Notes: generated from the letters alone by a model not told the origin. A DNA stretch of 64,000 bases from Streptomyces sp. NBC_01431 (GCF_036231355.1 NZ_CP109496.1:5208001-5272000), one strand, 5' to 3'; shown: positions 25,433 to 34,160, counted from the first letter of the stretch. Translations and numbers: made by a program.

Positions 25433-26077
25433 CTACGCGCCGAACATCGCCCGGCACCCCTCAAGCCCCTCCAGGCGCACGTCGACGGTGCGGTGGCGCG
25501 TCCAGTCGGCCCGGTCCAGACGCAGGCGTTGGAGGGTGACTGCCCGGTCTTGGACGACGACGGTCCGCAGGCCGTCGGGGCGGTAGCCGAGACGGCGCGA
25601 GACGCCGAGCGAACGCGGGTTGTCGCTCATCGCGGCCGACACCGCGCTGCGGGCGTCGAGCCCGGCGAACGCCAAGTGCAGTGCGGCCGCCCGCATTTCG
25701 GTCCCGATGCCCCGGCCCTGGTGGGCGAGGCCGAGCCAGGAACCCGTCTCGACCTCGCGGCTCACCGCGAAGCCGGTCGCCCACACGTCCTGCCGCCCGA
25801 CCACGGCGCCCTCGTGCAGTACGGCCAGGCTCAGCGCCCACTCGCCCGGCGACCAGTTCGCGACGGTGCCCAGGACGTGCTGGTAGACCGCCCGGCCGCG
25901 GTCGGTGGGGGAGCCGTCGGTCCAGGGGACGGTGAACGGCATCCGGTCCGGCTCGTGCACTCCGTCCGCCGCCACCTGGGCGAGGTCGGCCAGCAACTCC
26001 GGGTCCGGCAGGCGCAGTTCGAGGCGCGGGGTCAGGATGCGGAGGCCGTACGGGGGCCACCAGGCGTCGGGTTCCAT
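25433..26077 (-). CDS. GNAT-family N-acetyltransferase (RimJ/RimL-like)
   Basis: This 214-residue protein opens with LRILTPRLELRLPDPELLADLA, typical of RimJ/RimL-type acetyltransferases. The acetyl-CoA loop reads GLAHQGRGIGTEMRAAAL, followed by SAMSDNPRSLGVSRRLGYRPDG. Members acetylate the N-terminus of ribosomal proteins or small amines; the substrate here is unknown. ATG 26077 gives the normal length. The frame is open much further upstream but there becomes Pro/Arg-rich without sense. It converges with nothing; desE starts 112 bases further downstream. Confidence 0.85.
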   Translation of the reverse strand: MEPDAWWPPYGLRILTPRLELRLPDPELLADLAQVAADGVHEPDRMPFTVPWTDGSPTDRGRAVYQHVLGTVANWSPGEWALSLAVLHEGAVVGRQDVWATGFAVSREVETGSWLGLAHQGRGIGTEMRAAALHLAFAGLDARSAVSAAMSDNPRSLGVSRRLGYRPDGLRTVVVQDRAVTLQRLRLDRADWTRHRTVDVRLEGLEGCRAMFGA

Positions 26078-26121
26078 GGACCCACCGTGCCGGGCGGCCC
26101 CACGTCTGTCGAACGAATTGG

Positions 26122-26379
26122 TCACCGCCCCAGCAGCGAGGCCTGTCGGCTCAGCGGTGCGTAGGTGAACCGCACCTTGTGCGAGGGGCTCGGCTCGTAC
26201 GTTCGCAGGCAGGCGGAGCAGTGCCAGTGCCAGCGGTCGGCGGCGCCCGGGGCGGTGGTGGAGGTGTCCTTCCACAGCGCGGGGCGGCCGGGACAGTTCG
26301 GGCAGTGGGGCGGGGTCACCCTGACAGGGTGCGGCCCGGGGCGCGCGGCCGCCGGTCCGACGCGGCGGCGCCACTCCAT
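26122..26379 (-). CDS. Small zinc-ribbon protein
   Basis: The 85-residue frame carries two CxxC knuckles, CPNCPGRP and CSAC, separated by about 26 residues with WHWH in between, so it probably folds as a zinc ribbon. ATG 26379 is one possible start; GTG 26319, directly before TPPHCPNC, would give a 65-residue version that is nearly only the ribbon and is equally plausible. No role is known. It ends 44 bases before the acetyltransferase gene on the same strand, so the two may be one transcript. Confidence 0.6.
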   Translation of the reverse strand: MEWRRRVGPAAARPGPHPVRVTPPHCPNCPGRPALWKDTSTTAPGAADRWHWHCSACLRTYEPSPSHKVRFTYAPLSRQASLLGR

Positions 26380-26530
26380 CGGGGGACCCTGGCCGACCGT
26401 GCGATGCGGCGGGGGCGGGTCCGGGGCGGGTGCGGGAAGGGGAGGGGGCGGAGCCACCTCGCGATGCGAAGGGGCCGGGTCTCGCCCGCCGCGAAAGGGG
26501 CGGCCGGACGCGGGTGCTCCGTACAGCGCG

Positions 26531-26562
26531 GCGGGGCCGGGTCTGTCGCGACCCGGCCCCGC
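26531..26562 (-). terminator. Terminator of the leucine-degradation operon
   Basis: The perfect 12-bp arms at 26531-26542 and 26551-26562 enclose an 8-nt loop. The hairpin lies 16 bases past the stop of the acyl-CoA dehydrogenase gene. Confidence 0.75.
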
Positions 26563-26578
26563 CCAACCCCATCAACTC

Positions 26579-27739
26579 CTACGCGGGCAGACCCAGTTCA
26601 CGTGCGATCAGCATCCGCTGCACCTCGCTCGTGCCCTCGCCGATCTCCAGGATCTTGGAGTCGCGCCACATGCGGGCCACCGGGTACTCGTTCATGAAGC
26701 CGTAGCCGCCGAAGATCTGCGTGCCCTCGCGCGCGTTGTCGACCGCCACCGTCGAGGAGTACAGCTTCGCGAGCGCCGCCTCCTTCTTGAACGGCTCGCC
26801 GTGCACCAGACGGGACGCGGCGTCGCGCCAGCCGACCCGCGCCATGTGGGCCCGCAGCTCCATGTCGGCGATCTTGAACTGGATGGCCTGGTTCTCGCCG
26901 ATCGGCCGCCCGAACGCGTGCCGCTCCTTGGCGTACTTCACCGACTCGTCCACACACCCCTGCGCGAGCCCGGTCGCGAGCGCCGAGATGGCGATGCGGC
27001 CCTCGTCCAGGATGCGCAGGAACTGGGCGTAGCCGCGGCCCTCTTCGCCGAGCAGGTTCGCCACCGGGACGCGTACGTCCGAGAAGGCCAGCTCACGGGT
27101 GTCCGAGGCGTTCCAGCCGACCTTCGAGTACGGGGCCGCGACCGTGAAGCCCGGCGTGCCGGACGGGACGATGATCGAGGAGATCAGCGGGCGGCCGTCC
27201 TCCTTGCGGCCGGTGACCGCGGTGACGGTGACCAGGCCCGTGATGTCCGTACCGGAGTTGGTGATGAAGCACTTCGAGCCGTTGATGACCCACTCGTCGC
27301 CGTCGCGCACCGCCGTGGTCCGGGTGCCGCCCGCGTCCGAGCCGCAGTCCGGCTCGGTCAGGCCGAACGCGCCCAGCATCTCGCCCGAGCACAGCTTCGG
27401 CAGCCACTCCCGCTTCTGCTCCTCCGTGCCGAACCGGAAGATCGGCATCGCGCCCAGCGAGACGCCCGCCTCCAGGGTGATGGCCACCGACGAGTCGACG
27501 CGGGCCAGCTCCTCCAGGGCGATGCCGAGCGCGAGGTAGTCGCCGCCCATGCCCCCGTACTCCTCGGGGAAGGGCAGCCCGAACAGGCCCATGCGGCCCA
27601 TCTCGCGGACGATCTCGTACGGGAACTCGTGGCGCTCGTAGAAGTCGCCGATCTTCGGGGCGATGACGTCGTGCGCGAACTCCTCGACGGTACGGCGGAG
27701 TTCCTCGTGCTCGGAGGTGAGACGGTGGTCGAGGGGCAT
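26579..27739 (-). CDS. acdH: Acyl-CoA dehydrogenase, probably isovaleryl-CoA dehydrogenase
   Basis: This 386-residue FAD enzyme introduces a double bond into a short branched acyl-CoA. Family signatures are GAFGLTEPDCGSDAGGTRT, CFITNSG and the C-terminal QIFGGYGFMNEYPVARMWRD. The residue at the usual catalytic-base position and the leucine-pathway partners suggest isovaleryl-CoA, but short- or branched-chain specificity cannot be read with certainty. It starts 2 bases after the HMG-CoA lyase stop and is the last gene of accD1-accC-hmgL-acdH. Confidence 0.88.
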   Translation of the reverse strand: MPLDHRLTSEHEELRRTVEEFAHDVIAPKIGDFYERHEFPYEIVREMGRMGLFGLPFPEEYGGMGGDYLALGIALEELARVDSSVAITLEAGVSLGAMPIFRFGTEEQKREWLPKLCSGEMLGAFGLTEPDCGSDAGGTRTTAVRDGDEWVINGSKCFITNSGTDITGLVTVTAVTGRKEDGRPLISSIIVPSGTPGFTVAAPYSKVGWNASDTRELAFSDVRVPVANLLGEEGRGYAQFLRILDEGRIAISALATGLAQGCVDESVKYAKERHAFGRPIGENQAIQFKIADMELRAHMARVGWRDAASRLVHGEPFKKEAALAKLYSSTVAVDNAREGTQIFGGYGFMNEYPVARMWRDSKILEIGEGTSEVQRMLIARELGLPA

Positions 27740-27741
27740 GG

Positions 27742-28677
27742 CTACGACTCCTGGTGGGAGAGGGCACGCACGGTGCGGGAGGGGCTGGGGCGGCCCAGCT
27801 GTCCGGCCATCCACACGCTGGTGGCGGTGAGCTGGCCGAGGTCGACCCCGGTGTCGATACCGAGGCCCTGGAGCATCCACACGAGGTCTTCGGTGGCGAG
27901 GTTTCCGGTGGCGGACTTGGCGTAGGGGCAGCCGCCGAGGCCGCCGGCCGAGGCGTCCACGGTGCTCACCCCGTGCTGGAGGGCGGCGAGCGTGTTGGAC
28001 AGCGCCTGGCCGTAGGTGTCGTGGAAGTGCACCCCGATGGCGCTGGTCGGCACGCCCTCCTCGTTGAGCTCGGCGAGCAGTGCCTGGACGTGGGCGGGCG
28101 TGGCCACGCCGATGGTGTCGCCCAGGCTCAGTTCGTCGCAGCCCATGTCCATCAGGGCCTTGGAGACCCGCACCACCTGGTGCACCGGCACCGCGCCTTC
28201 CCAGGGGTCGCCGAAGCACATCGACAGATAGCCCCGCACCTGCGCCCGGTCGGCCTTGGCGCGGGCGACGACCGGCTCGAACATGGCGAGCGACTCGTCC
28301 ACGGTGCGGTTCAGGTTGGCCTTGGCGAACGACTCGGTGGCGCTGGCGAACACCGCGATCCGGTCGACGCCGAGCGCGAGCGCCCGGTCCAGGCCCCGCT
28401 CGTTCGGTACGAGGACGGGGAGCGCCACCCCGTCCAGGTCGCCGAGCATCGGGAACAGGGCTTCCGCGTCCGCGAGTTGGGGCACCCACTTGGGGTGCAC
28501 GAAGCTCGTCGCCTCGATGGTGGTCAGGCCCGCCGCGGCCAAGCGGTGCACGAACTCGGCCTTGACCTCGGTCGCCACGACCGACTTCTCGTTCTGCAGC
28601 CCGTCGCGCGCCCCGACCTCGTGGATGCGGACACGGGCCGGGAGGTCCTGCGCCGGTACGACCATGGGGAGGGTCAT
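27742..28677 (-). CDS. hmgL: Hydroxymethylglutaryl-CoA lyase
   Basis: This 311-residue TIM-barrel lyase splits HMG-CoA to acetyl-CoA and acetoacetate, the last step of leucine breakdown. It shows the N-terminal VGARDGLQNE (catalytic Asp/Arg), SFVHPKWVPQ, the metal-binding GVHFHDTYGQ and the signature cysteine loop GGLGGCPYAKSATGN. Its ATG overlaps the accC stop (ATGA), so it is translationally coupled to the carboxylase that makes the precursor 3-methylglutaconyl-CoA. An enoyl-CoA hydratase for the intervening step is not in this operon. Confidence 0.93.
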   Translation of the reverse strand: MTLPMVVPAQDLPARVRIHEVGARDGLQNEKSVVATEVKAEFVHRLAAAGLTTIEATSFVHPKWVPQLADAEALFPMLGDLDGVALPVLVPNERGLDRALALGVDRIAVFASATESFAKANLNRTVDESLAMFEPVVARAKADRAQVRGYLSMCFGDPWEGAVPVHQVVRVSKALMDMGCDELSLGDTIGVATPAHVQALLAELNEEGVPTSAIGVHFHDTYGQALSNTLAALQHGVSTVDASAGGLGGCPYAKSATGNLATEDLVWMLQGLGIDTGVDLGQLTATSVWMAGQLGRPSPSRTVRALSHQES

Positions 28678-30635
28678 GAGGTCTCCTCGGAGGAGTCGGC
28701 GGTGGTGTCCTCGGTGGCCGGGGTGACGACGGCCAGCACCTGGTCCATGGCCACGGTCGAGCCCGGGGTGACGTCGAGCTCGGTGACCGTGCCCGCGTGC
28801 GGGGCGGAGATGACGTGCTCCATCTTCATCGCCTCGACCACCAACAGGCTCTGCCCGGCGACCACTTCGTCCCCGACGGACACCTTGACCACGGTGACCG
28901 TGCCGGGCATGGGCGCGGCCAGGGTGTCGGCGCCGCCATGGGTCCTGCCGCTGAGGGCGGCCTCCACGGGGTCGTGATCGGTGACGTGCCAGCTGTCGCC
29001 GTCCCGGCCGAGCCAGTGCCCGGCACGGTGGAAGGTGTGGGTCAGGCCGTCCAGTTCCACGGTGACCCGGTCCGGGCCGAGGTCCGCCGCCGGGCGCGCG
29101 GCATGCGTGACGGGCTCCAGCCCCGGTACGCGCAGGGAGAGGACCAGCGGCGCCGCCTCGCCGCCCATCCGCCAGCCGCTCGGCACCGAGAACGGATCCG
29201 TCCAGCCGGCCGGGGTGGGCCGCAGCGCGTCGAGCCGTACCGCCGCGGCGGCCGCGTACACCTCGTCCGGTACGCCGTCCGGCACGAGGGAATCCGCCTC
29301 ACGCTCGACCAGGCCCGTGTCCAACTCGCCCGCCACCACGGCCGGATGGGCCAGCAGGCGGCGCAGGAACCCTGCGTTGGTGGGTACGCCGAGGGTCACC
29401 GTGTCGGCCAGCGCCGCGCGCAGCTTGCGCAGCGCCGTCGCCCGGTCGGGTCCGTACGCGATGACCTTGGACAGCATCGGGTCGTACAGGCTGCCGACCT
29501 CGGTGCCGGGCGAGAGGCCCGAGTCGGTGCGGACGCCGTCGCCCTGCGGCTCGCGGAGCGCGAGGACCGTGCCGCCGGACGGCAGGAAGCCGCGCGAAGG
29601 GTCCTCGGCGCAGATGCGGGCCTCGATGGCGTGGCCGGTGAGGGTGACGTCCTTCTGCTCGTGGGGGAGTTGCTCGCCCGCGGCCACCCTGAGCTGCCAC
29701 TCCACCAGGTCGAGGCCGGTGACGAGCTCGGTCACCGGGTGCTCGACCTGGAGGCGGGTGTTCATCTCCATGAAGTAGTACGAGGAGGGGTCGCTGCCCG
29801 GCACGATGAACTCGACCGTGCCCGCGCCCGAGTATCCGCAGGAGCGGGCCGCCTGGACGGCCGCCTCACCCATCGCGGAGCGGGTCGCCTCGTCGAGCAG
29901 GACGCTGGGCGCCTCCTCGATGATCTTCTGGTGGCGGCGCTGGAGCGAGCACTCGCGTTCGCCGAGGTGGATCACGTTTCCGTGGCCGTCGGCCAGGACC
30001 TGGATCTCGATGTGGCGCGGGCGGTCGATCCACCGCTCCACGAGCAGGGTGTCGTCACCGAAGGAGGCGCGGGCCTCGCGGCGGGCGGCCGCGATCTCGT
30101 CGCCGAGCAGCGCCTCGTCGCGGACCAGGCGCATGCCCTTGCCGCCGCCGCCCGCGCTCGGCTTGAGGAGCACGGGCATGCCGATCTCCCGTGCGGCGTC
30201 GGCCAGTTGACCATCCGTCAGGCCGCTGCCCGAGGAGCCGGGGACCACCGGCACCCCGGCCGTCTGCACGGTCTCCTTGGCGCGGATCTTGTCGCCCATC
30301 AGGGAGATCGCGTCGGCGCTCGGCCCGATGAAGACCAGGCCGGCCTCGGCGCAGGCGTGGGCGAACGCCGCGTTCTCGGCGAGGAAGCCGTAGCCCGGGT
30401 GGACGGCCTGCGCGCCGGTGCGCCGCGCCGCTTCGATGAGGCGGTCGGCGCGCAGATAGCTCTCGGAGGCGGCCGCGGGACCGATCCGTACCGCCGTGTC
30501 CGCCTCGCGGACATGGCGGGCGTCCGCGTCCGCGTCGCTGAACACGGCGACCGAGCGGACGCCGAGCCGGCGCAGGGTGCGGATGACGCGGACGGCGATC
30601 TCGCCCCGGTTGGCGACGAGCACTGTCGTGAACAT
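28674..30635 (-). CDS. accC: Acyl-CoA carboxylase alpha subunit (biotin carboxylase plus BCCP)
   Basis: This protein of about 653 residues has a biotin carboxylase module (residues 1-445: FTTVLVANRGEIAVRVIRT, the ATP-binding GGGGKGMRLV, EMNTRLQVEHPVTE) and a C-terminal biotinyl domain with EAMKMEH, where the lysine carries biotin. In this operon it most likely serves 3-methylcrotonyl-CoA carboxylase. ATG 30635 with GAGGG upstream is chosen. A GTG at 30713 overlapping the accD1 stop would add 26 low-complexity Thr/Ser residues and remains possible. Confidence 0.93.
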   Translation of the reverse strand: MFTTVLVANRGEIAVRVIRTLRRLGVRSVAVFSDADADARHVREADTAVRIGPAAASESYLRADRLIEAARRTGAQAVHPGYGFLAENAAFAHACAEAGLVFIGPSADAISLMGDKIRAKETVQTAGVPVVPGSSGSGLTDGQLADAAREIGMPVLLKPSAGGGGKGMRLVRDEALLGDEIAAARREARASFGDDTLLVERWIDRPRHIEIQVLADGHGNVIHLGERECSLQRRHQKIIEEAPSVLLDEATRSAMGEAAVQAARSCGYSGAGTVEFIVPGSDPSSYYFMEMNTRLQVEHPVTELVTGLDLVEWQLRVAAGEQLPHEQKDVTLTGHAIEARICAEDPSRGFLPSGGTVLALREPQGDGVRTDSGLSPGTEVGSLYDPMLSKVIAYGPDRATALRKLRAALADTVTLGVPTNAGFLRRLLAHPAVVAGELDTGLVEREADSLVPDGVPDEVYAAAAAVRLDALRPTPAGWTDPFSVPSGWRMGGEAAPLVLSLRVPGLEPVTHAARPAADLGPDRVTVELDGLTHTFHRAGHWLGRDGDSWHVTDHDPVEAALSGRTHGGADTLAAPMPGTVTVVKVSVGDEVVAGQSLLVVEAMKMEHVISAPHAGTVTELDVTPGSTVAMDQVLAVVTPATEDTTADSSEETS

Positions 30636-30709
30636 GGGAGCCCTCAACGTAGAAGTCGGCATGGACGTCGTAGGAGTCGACGTGGACGTCGTCACATCGC
30701 TCATGTCCG

Positions 30710-32347
30710 TCACATCCGGAAGACGCCGAAGCCGGGGTCGGCGAGCGGGGCGTTGGCGCAGGCGGTCAGGGCGAGCCCGAGGACCTGGCGGGTGTCCACC
30801 GGGTCGATCACCCCGTCGTCCCACAGCCGGGCGGTCGCGTAGTAGGCGTTGCCCTGGGTCTCGTACTGCTCGCGGATGGGAGCCTTGAAGGCCTCCTCGT
30901 CCTCGGCGCTCCAGTCGTCGCCCAACTGGTCGCGCTTGACGGTCGCGAGGACCGAGGCGGCCTGCTCGCCGCCCATCACCGAGATCTTGGCGTTGGGCCA
31001 CATCCACAGGAAGCGGGGGCTGTAGGCCCGCCCGCACATCGAGTAGTTGCCCGCGCCGTAGGAGCCGCCGACGACGACCGTCAGCTTCGGCACGCGGGTG
31101 CAGGCGACCGCCGTCACCATCTTCGCGCCGTGCTTGGCGATGCCACCCGCCTCGTAGTCACGGCCGACCATGAAGCCCGAGATGTTCTGGAGGAACACCA
31201 GTGGGATGCCGCGCTGGTCGCACAGCTCGATGAAGTGGGCGCCCTTCTGGGCGGATTCGGAGAACAGGATGCCGTTGTTGGCGACGATCCCGACCGGGTG
31301 GCCGTGGATCCGCGCGAACCCGGTGACCAGGGTCTGCCCGAACTCCGACTTGAACTCCTGGAAGCGCGAGCCGTCCACGACCCGGGCGATGACCTCCCGT
31401 ACGTCGTAGGGCGTGCGCGAGTCGACGGGCACGGCGCCGTAGAGCCCGAACGGGTCGGCCTTCGGCTCCTCGACGGGCTCGACGGACCACGGGAGCGGGC
31501 CGCGCTCGGGGAGCGTGGCGACGATGTTGCGGACGATCCTGAGCGCGTGCGCGTCGTCCTCCGCGAGGTGGTCGGTGACGCCGGAGACGCGGGAGTGGAC
31601 CTCGCCGCCGCCGAGCTCCTCGGCCGTGACGACCTCGCCGGTCGCCGCCTTCACCAGCGGGGGGCCGCCGAGGAAGATCGTGCCCTGGTTGCGGACGATC
31701 ACGGCCTCGTCGCTCATCGCGGGAACGTACGCCCCGCCGGCCGTGCAGGAACCGAGGACGGCGGCGATCTGCGGGATGCCCGCGCCGGACATCCGGGCCT
31801 GGTTGTAGAAGATCCGCCCGAAGTGCTCGCGGTCGGGGAAGACCTCGTCCTGCATGGGCAGGAACGCGCCGCCCGAGTCGACGAGGTAGAGACAGGGGAG
31901 GCGGTTTTCGAGCGCCACCTCCTGGGCCCGCAGGTGCTTCTTGACCGTCATCGGGTAGTACGTGCCGCCCTTGACCGTGGCGTCGTTGGCGACGATCACG
32001 CACTCGCGGCCGCTGACCCGTCCGATCCCGGCGATCACCCCGGCGGCGGGGGCCTGCCCGCCGTACATCCCCTCGGCGGCGAGCGGCGCCAGCTCCAGGA
32101 AGGGCGAGCCGGGGTCGAGCAGGGCGTCCACCCGGTCCCTCGGCAACAGCTTGCCGCGCGCGACGTGCCGCTGACGGGACCGCTCGCCGCCGCCGAGCCG
32201 GGCCGCCGCGAGCCTGGCCCGCAGCTCCTCGCCCAGCTGGTGGTGCGCCGCCTCGTTGGCCCGCCAGGCCTCGGAGGCGGGATCGTCCCCCAAGGACTCC
32301 GTCCAGGGGGTACCCCCAGCACTCCCCAGGACCGGTGCCTGCTGCAT
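30710..32347 (-). CDS. accD1: Acyl-CoA carboxylase beta subunit (methylcrotonyl-CoA type)
   Basis: This 545-residue carboxyltransferase has the two crotonase-like halves of the family. It shows YLVDSGGAFLPMQDEVFPD and GSCTAGGAYVPAMSDE in the N-half, and FLQNISGFMVGRDYEAGGIAKHGAKM with GSYGAGNYSMCGRAY in the C-half, the pattern of methylcrotonyl-CoA and geranyl-CoA carboxylases. It is the first gene of the leucine-degradation operon. Residues about 6-20 are encoded by a GC-rich palindromic repeat (see separate entry), which has lengthened the N-terminus. Two operators lie 51-95 bases upstream. Confidence 0.92.
   Translation of the reverse strand: MQQAPVLGSAGGTPWTESLGDDPASEAWRANEAAHHQLGEELRARLAAARLGGGERSRQRHVARGKLLPRDRVDALLDPGSPFLELAPLAAEGMYGGQAPAAGVIAGIGRVSGRECVIVANDATVKGGTYYPMTVKKHLRAQEVALENRLPCLYLVDSGGAFLPMQDEVFPDREHFGRIFYNQARMSGAGIPQIAAVLGSCTAGGAYVPAMSDEAVIVRNQGTIFLGGPPLVKAATGEVVTAEELGGGEVHSRVSGVTDHLAEDDAHALRIVRNIVATLPERGPLPWSVEPVEEPKADPFGLYGAVPVDSRTPYDVREVIARVVDGSRFQEFKSEFGQTLVTGFARIHGHPVGIVANNGILFSESAQKGAHFIELCDQRGIPLVFLQNISGFMVGRDYEAGGIAKHGAKMVTAVACTRVPKLTVVVGGSYGAGNYSMCGRAYSPRFLWMWPNAKISVMGGEQAASVLATVKRDQLGDDWSAEDEEAFKAPIREQYETQGNAYYATARLWDDGVIDPVDTRQVLGLALTACANAPLADPGFGVFRM
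32286..32330. repeat. GC-rich palindromic repeat inside accD1
   Basis: The stretch contains CAGGGGGTACCCCCAG and flanking CCCCCAAGG / CTCCCCAGG, the form of a dispersed Streptomyces intergenic repeat. It encodes residues near the accD1 N-terminus (LGSAGGTPWTESLG). A related copy lies in the ABC exporter gene at 44397-44440. Confidence 0.6.
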
Positions 32348-32397
32348 CGTGTCGAGCCCCCTTGCCCGTACGCCTACGCCGCCAAGTCAACGAAAAG

Positions 32398-32413
32398 GTT
32401 AATGACCGTTAAC
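32398..32413. promoter_or_regulatory. Operator 1 for the divergent TetR regulator
   Basis: GTTAATGACCGTTAAC is an imperfect palindrome with TTAA half-sites, sharing 13 of 16 positions with the second copy 29 bases away. It lies 51 bases upstream of the accD1 start. Confidence 0.75.
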
Positions 32414-32426
32414 TCGTTTCGCTCAG

Positions 32427-32442
32427 GTTAACGAGCGCTAAC
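32427..32442. promoter_or_regulatory. Operator 2 for the divergent TetR regulator
   Basis: GTTAACGAGCGCTAAC is the second copy of the palindrome. It covers the putative -35 (TTAACG, 32428-32433) of the tetR promoter, so binding should shut off tetR as well as the operon. Confidence 0.75.
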
Positions 32443-32457
32443 CCCATTGTCTAGAAT
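32428..32457 (+). promoter_or_regulatory. Promoter of the tetR gene, probably leaderless
   Basis: TTAACG (32428-32433) and TAGAAT (32452-32457) are 18 bases apart. The expected start of transcription, 7-9 bases after the -10, coincides with the ATG at 32466. No Shine-Dalgarno sequence is seen. Confidence 0.55.
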
Positions 32458-32465
32458 GACTTCTC

Positions 32466-33062
32466 ATGAGCACCCGCACCGACGCCCCGACCCGCCGCGA
32501 GCAGATCCTGCGCGAGGCCGCCCGCCTCTTCGCCGAACGCGGGTTCCACGGCGTCGGCGTGGACGAGATAGGGGCCGCGGTCGGCATCAGCGGCCCCGGG
32601 CTGTACCGGCACTTCGCGGGCAAGGACGCGATGCTCGCCGAACTGCTCGTCGGGATCAGCGGGCGGCTGTACGACGGCGGGCGCAAGCGGGTCGCCGAGG
32701 CGGCGGGCGACCCCGAGCGGCTGCTCGGCTCGCTCATCGACGGCCACATCGACTTCGCCCTGGACGACCGGGCACTGATCACCCTGCACGACCGCGAACT
32801 CGACCGGCTGCGCGACAGCGACCGCAAACTGGTGCGCCAGCTCCAGCGGCAGTACGTCGAGCTGTGGGTCGGCGTGGTGCGCGAGCTGTATCCGCCGGTC
32901 GCGGAGGCGCAGGTGCGCGGCGCGGTGCACGCGGTGTTCGGCCTGCTCAACTCGACGCCGCACCTCGGCTCGCACGGCGCGGGACTTCCGGGGCGGGCGG
33001 CCACCGAGGAACTGCTGCGCCGTCTGGCGCACGGGGCCTTCGCCGCGCTGGACGCGCACTGA
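32466..33062 (+). CDS. TetR-family regulator of the leucine-degradation operon
   Basis: This 198-residue protein has a TetR DNA-binding domain at residues 9-55 (REQILREAARLFAERGFHGVGVDEIGAAVG, then the recognition helix ISGPGLYRHFAGKD) and a helical ligand-binding domain resembling the SACE_7040/KstR2-type C-terminal family. It stands divergent to accD1 with twin operators between them, so it most likely represses the operon until an acyl-CoA of the leucine pathway binds. The ATG lies directly where transcription is expected to begin, which suggests a leaderless message. Confidence 0.87.
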   Translation: MSTRTDAPTRREQILREAARLFAERGFHGVGVDEIGAAVGISGPGLYRHFAGKDAMLAELLVGISGRLYDGGRKRVAEAAGDPERLLGSLIDGHIDFALDDRALITLHDRELDRLRDSDRKLVRQLQRQYVELWVGVVRELYPPVAEAQVRGAVHAVFGLLNSTPHLGSHGAGLPGRAATEELLRRLAHGAFAALDAH

Positions 33063-33151
33063 GCGCGCCCTGGCGCCGGCGCCGGCCGCGCCTGCGTCCG
33101 CTGCGCGGAACACCGCGGCCGCCGACGGCGCCCGCGGGGCAGAATGGCCGC

Positions 33152-33922
33152 ATGCCGATACCCAGCCGAGCCGCCCTTGTCGACCACCTGGTCCGCACCC
33201 GTATCGCGGGTGAGGTCGCCACTCCCCGCGACAACAACCTCTCCCACTACCGCAAGCTCGCCAACGGCGACCGCCACTACTGGCTGGGCCTGGAGCTGGG
33301 CGACCGCTGGACCGACGAGCAGGACGTGCTGGCCGTGATGGCGGAGCGCTGCGGCGTCGTGGACGATCCCGGGCACCGCACCGGCCAGGACACCATCGAC
33401 CCCGAGCTGACCGTGGACGGTCTGGAGCGGATGGCGGCGCGGCTGCGCAAGGCGGCGGCGGGGCGGGAGCGGGTGCTGTTCGCGACCGGGCACCCGGGCG
33501 CGCTCATCGACGTACACAGCCGTGTCGCCGCCGGGCTGCGTGCGGCGGGCTGCGAGATCGTACGGATTCCGGGCGGGCTCACCGCGGACGAGGGGTACGT
33601 CGTGCAGTTCGCGGATGTCGCCGTCTTCGAGCGGGGCGCGAGCCTGTGGCACACCCACTCGCCGGAGCCGATGCGGGCGATCCTGGCGGGCCTGGACACC
33701 CCGCCGGACCTCGTGGTCGCCGACCACGGCTGGGCGGGGTGCGCGGGTCAGCTCGGCGTGGACGCGATGGGGTACGCGGACAGCAACGACCCCGCGCTGT
33801 TCATCGGCGAGGCCGAAGGGACGCTCCAGGTGACGGTCCCGCTGGACGACCACGTCCTGGACCCGCGCTCGTACGAGCCGATGACGGCCTACCTGCTGGA
33901 CGCGGCAGCCCTGACCCCCTGA
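33152..33922 (+). CDS. Putative phosphatase of actinobacterial type
   Basis: This 256-residue cytoplasmic protein is similar to actinobacterial proteins annotated simply as phosphatase. Visible segments are RVLFATGHPGALIDVHSRVAAG, GCEIVRIPGGLTADEGYVVQFADVAVFE, LVVADHGWAGCAGQ and GYADSNDPALFIGEAEG, an alpha/beta arrangement with several histidines and aspartates that could bind metal. ATG 33152 is the only good start, though its Shine-Dalgarno is weak. It lies 89 bases after tetR on the same strand. The substrate is unknown and the family name comes from memory only. Confidence 0.65.
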   Translation: MPIPSRAALVDHLVRTRIAGEVATPRDNNLSHYRKLANGDRHYWLGLELGDRWTDEQDVLAVMAERCGVVDDPGHRTGQDTIDPELTVDGLERMAARLRKAAAGRERVLFATGHPGALIDVHSRVAAGLRAAGCEIVRIPGGLTADEGYVVQFADVAVFERGASLWHTHSPEPMRAILAGLDTPPDLVVADHGWAGCAGQLGVDAMGYADSNDPALFIGEAEGTLQVTVPLDDHVLDPRSYEPMTAYLLDAAALTP

Positions 33923-34027
33923 CCCCTGGGGCTCCGGCCCAGACCCCGTACCGCACCTCAACGGCGCCCGCCCTCAACCGCCGGACGGGCTAGGCATGCC
34001 TACGCCGCCCAGCCCCGAGCAGCTAAA

Positions 34028-34160
34028 GGGCGCGGGGAACTGCGCGAGATGCGACCACGGTCCGCGGACCGAAGGGTTTTGGGGGCGCGGGGAACTGCGC
34101 GAGTAACCATGCACGGTCCGCAGGCGAATGCGGGTCAGGGGCGCGGGGAAGTGCGCGGCA
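34028..34160. repeat. Three direct repeats of about 55 bp (dispersed Streptomyces repeat)
   Basis: GGGCGCGGGGAACTGCGCGAG occurs at 34028 and 34083, and a variant at 34139. Each is followed by a tail like ACCA.GCACGGTCCGCAG. The same unit recurs degenerately at 54738-54780. The stretch 33923-34184 holds no gene. Confidence 0.75.
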
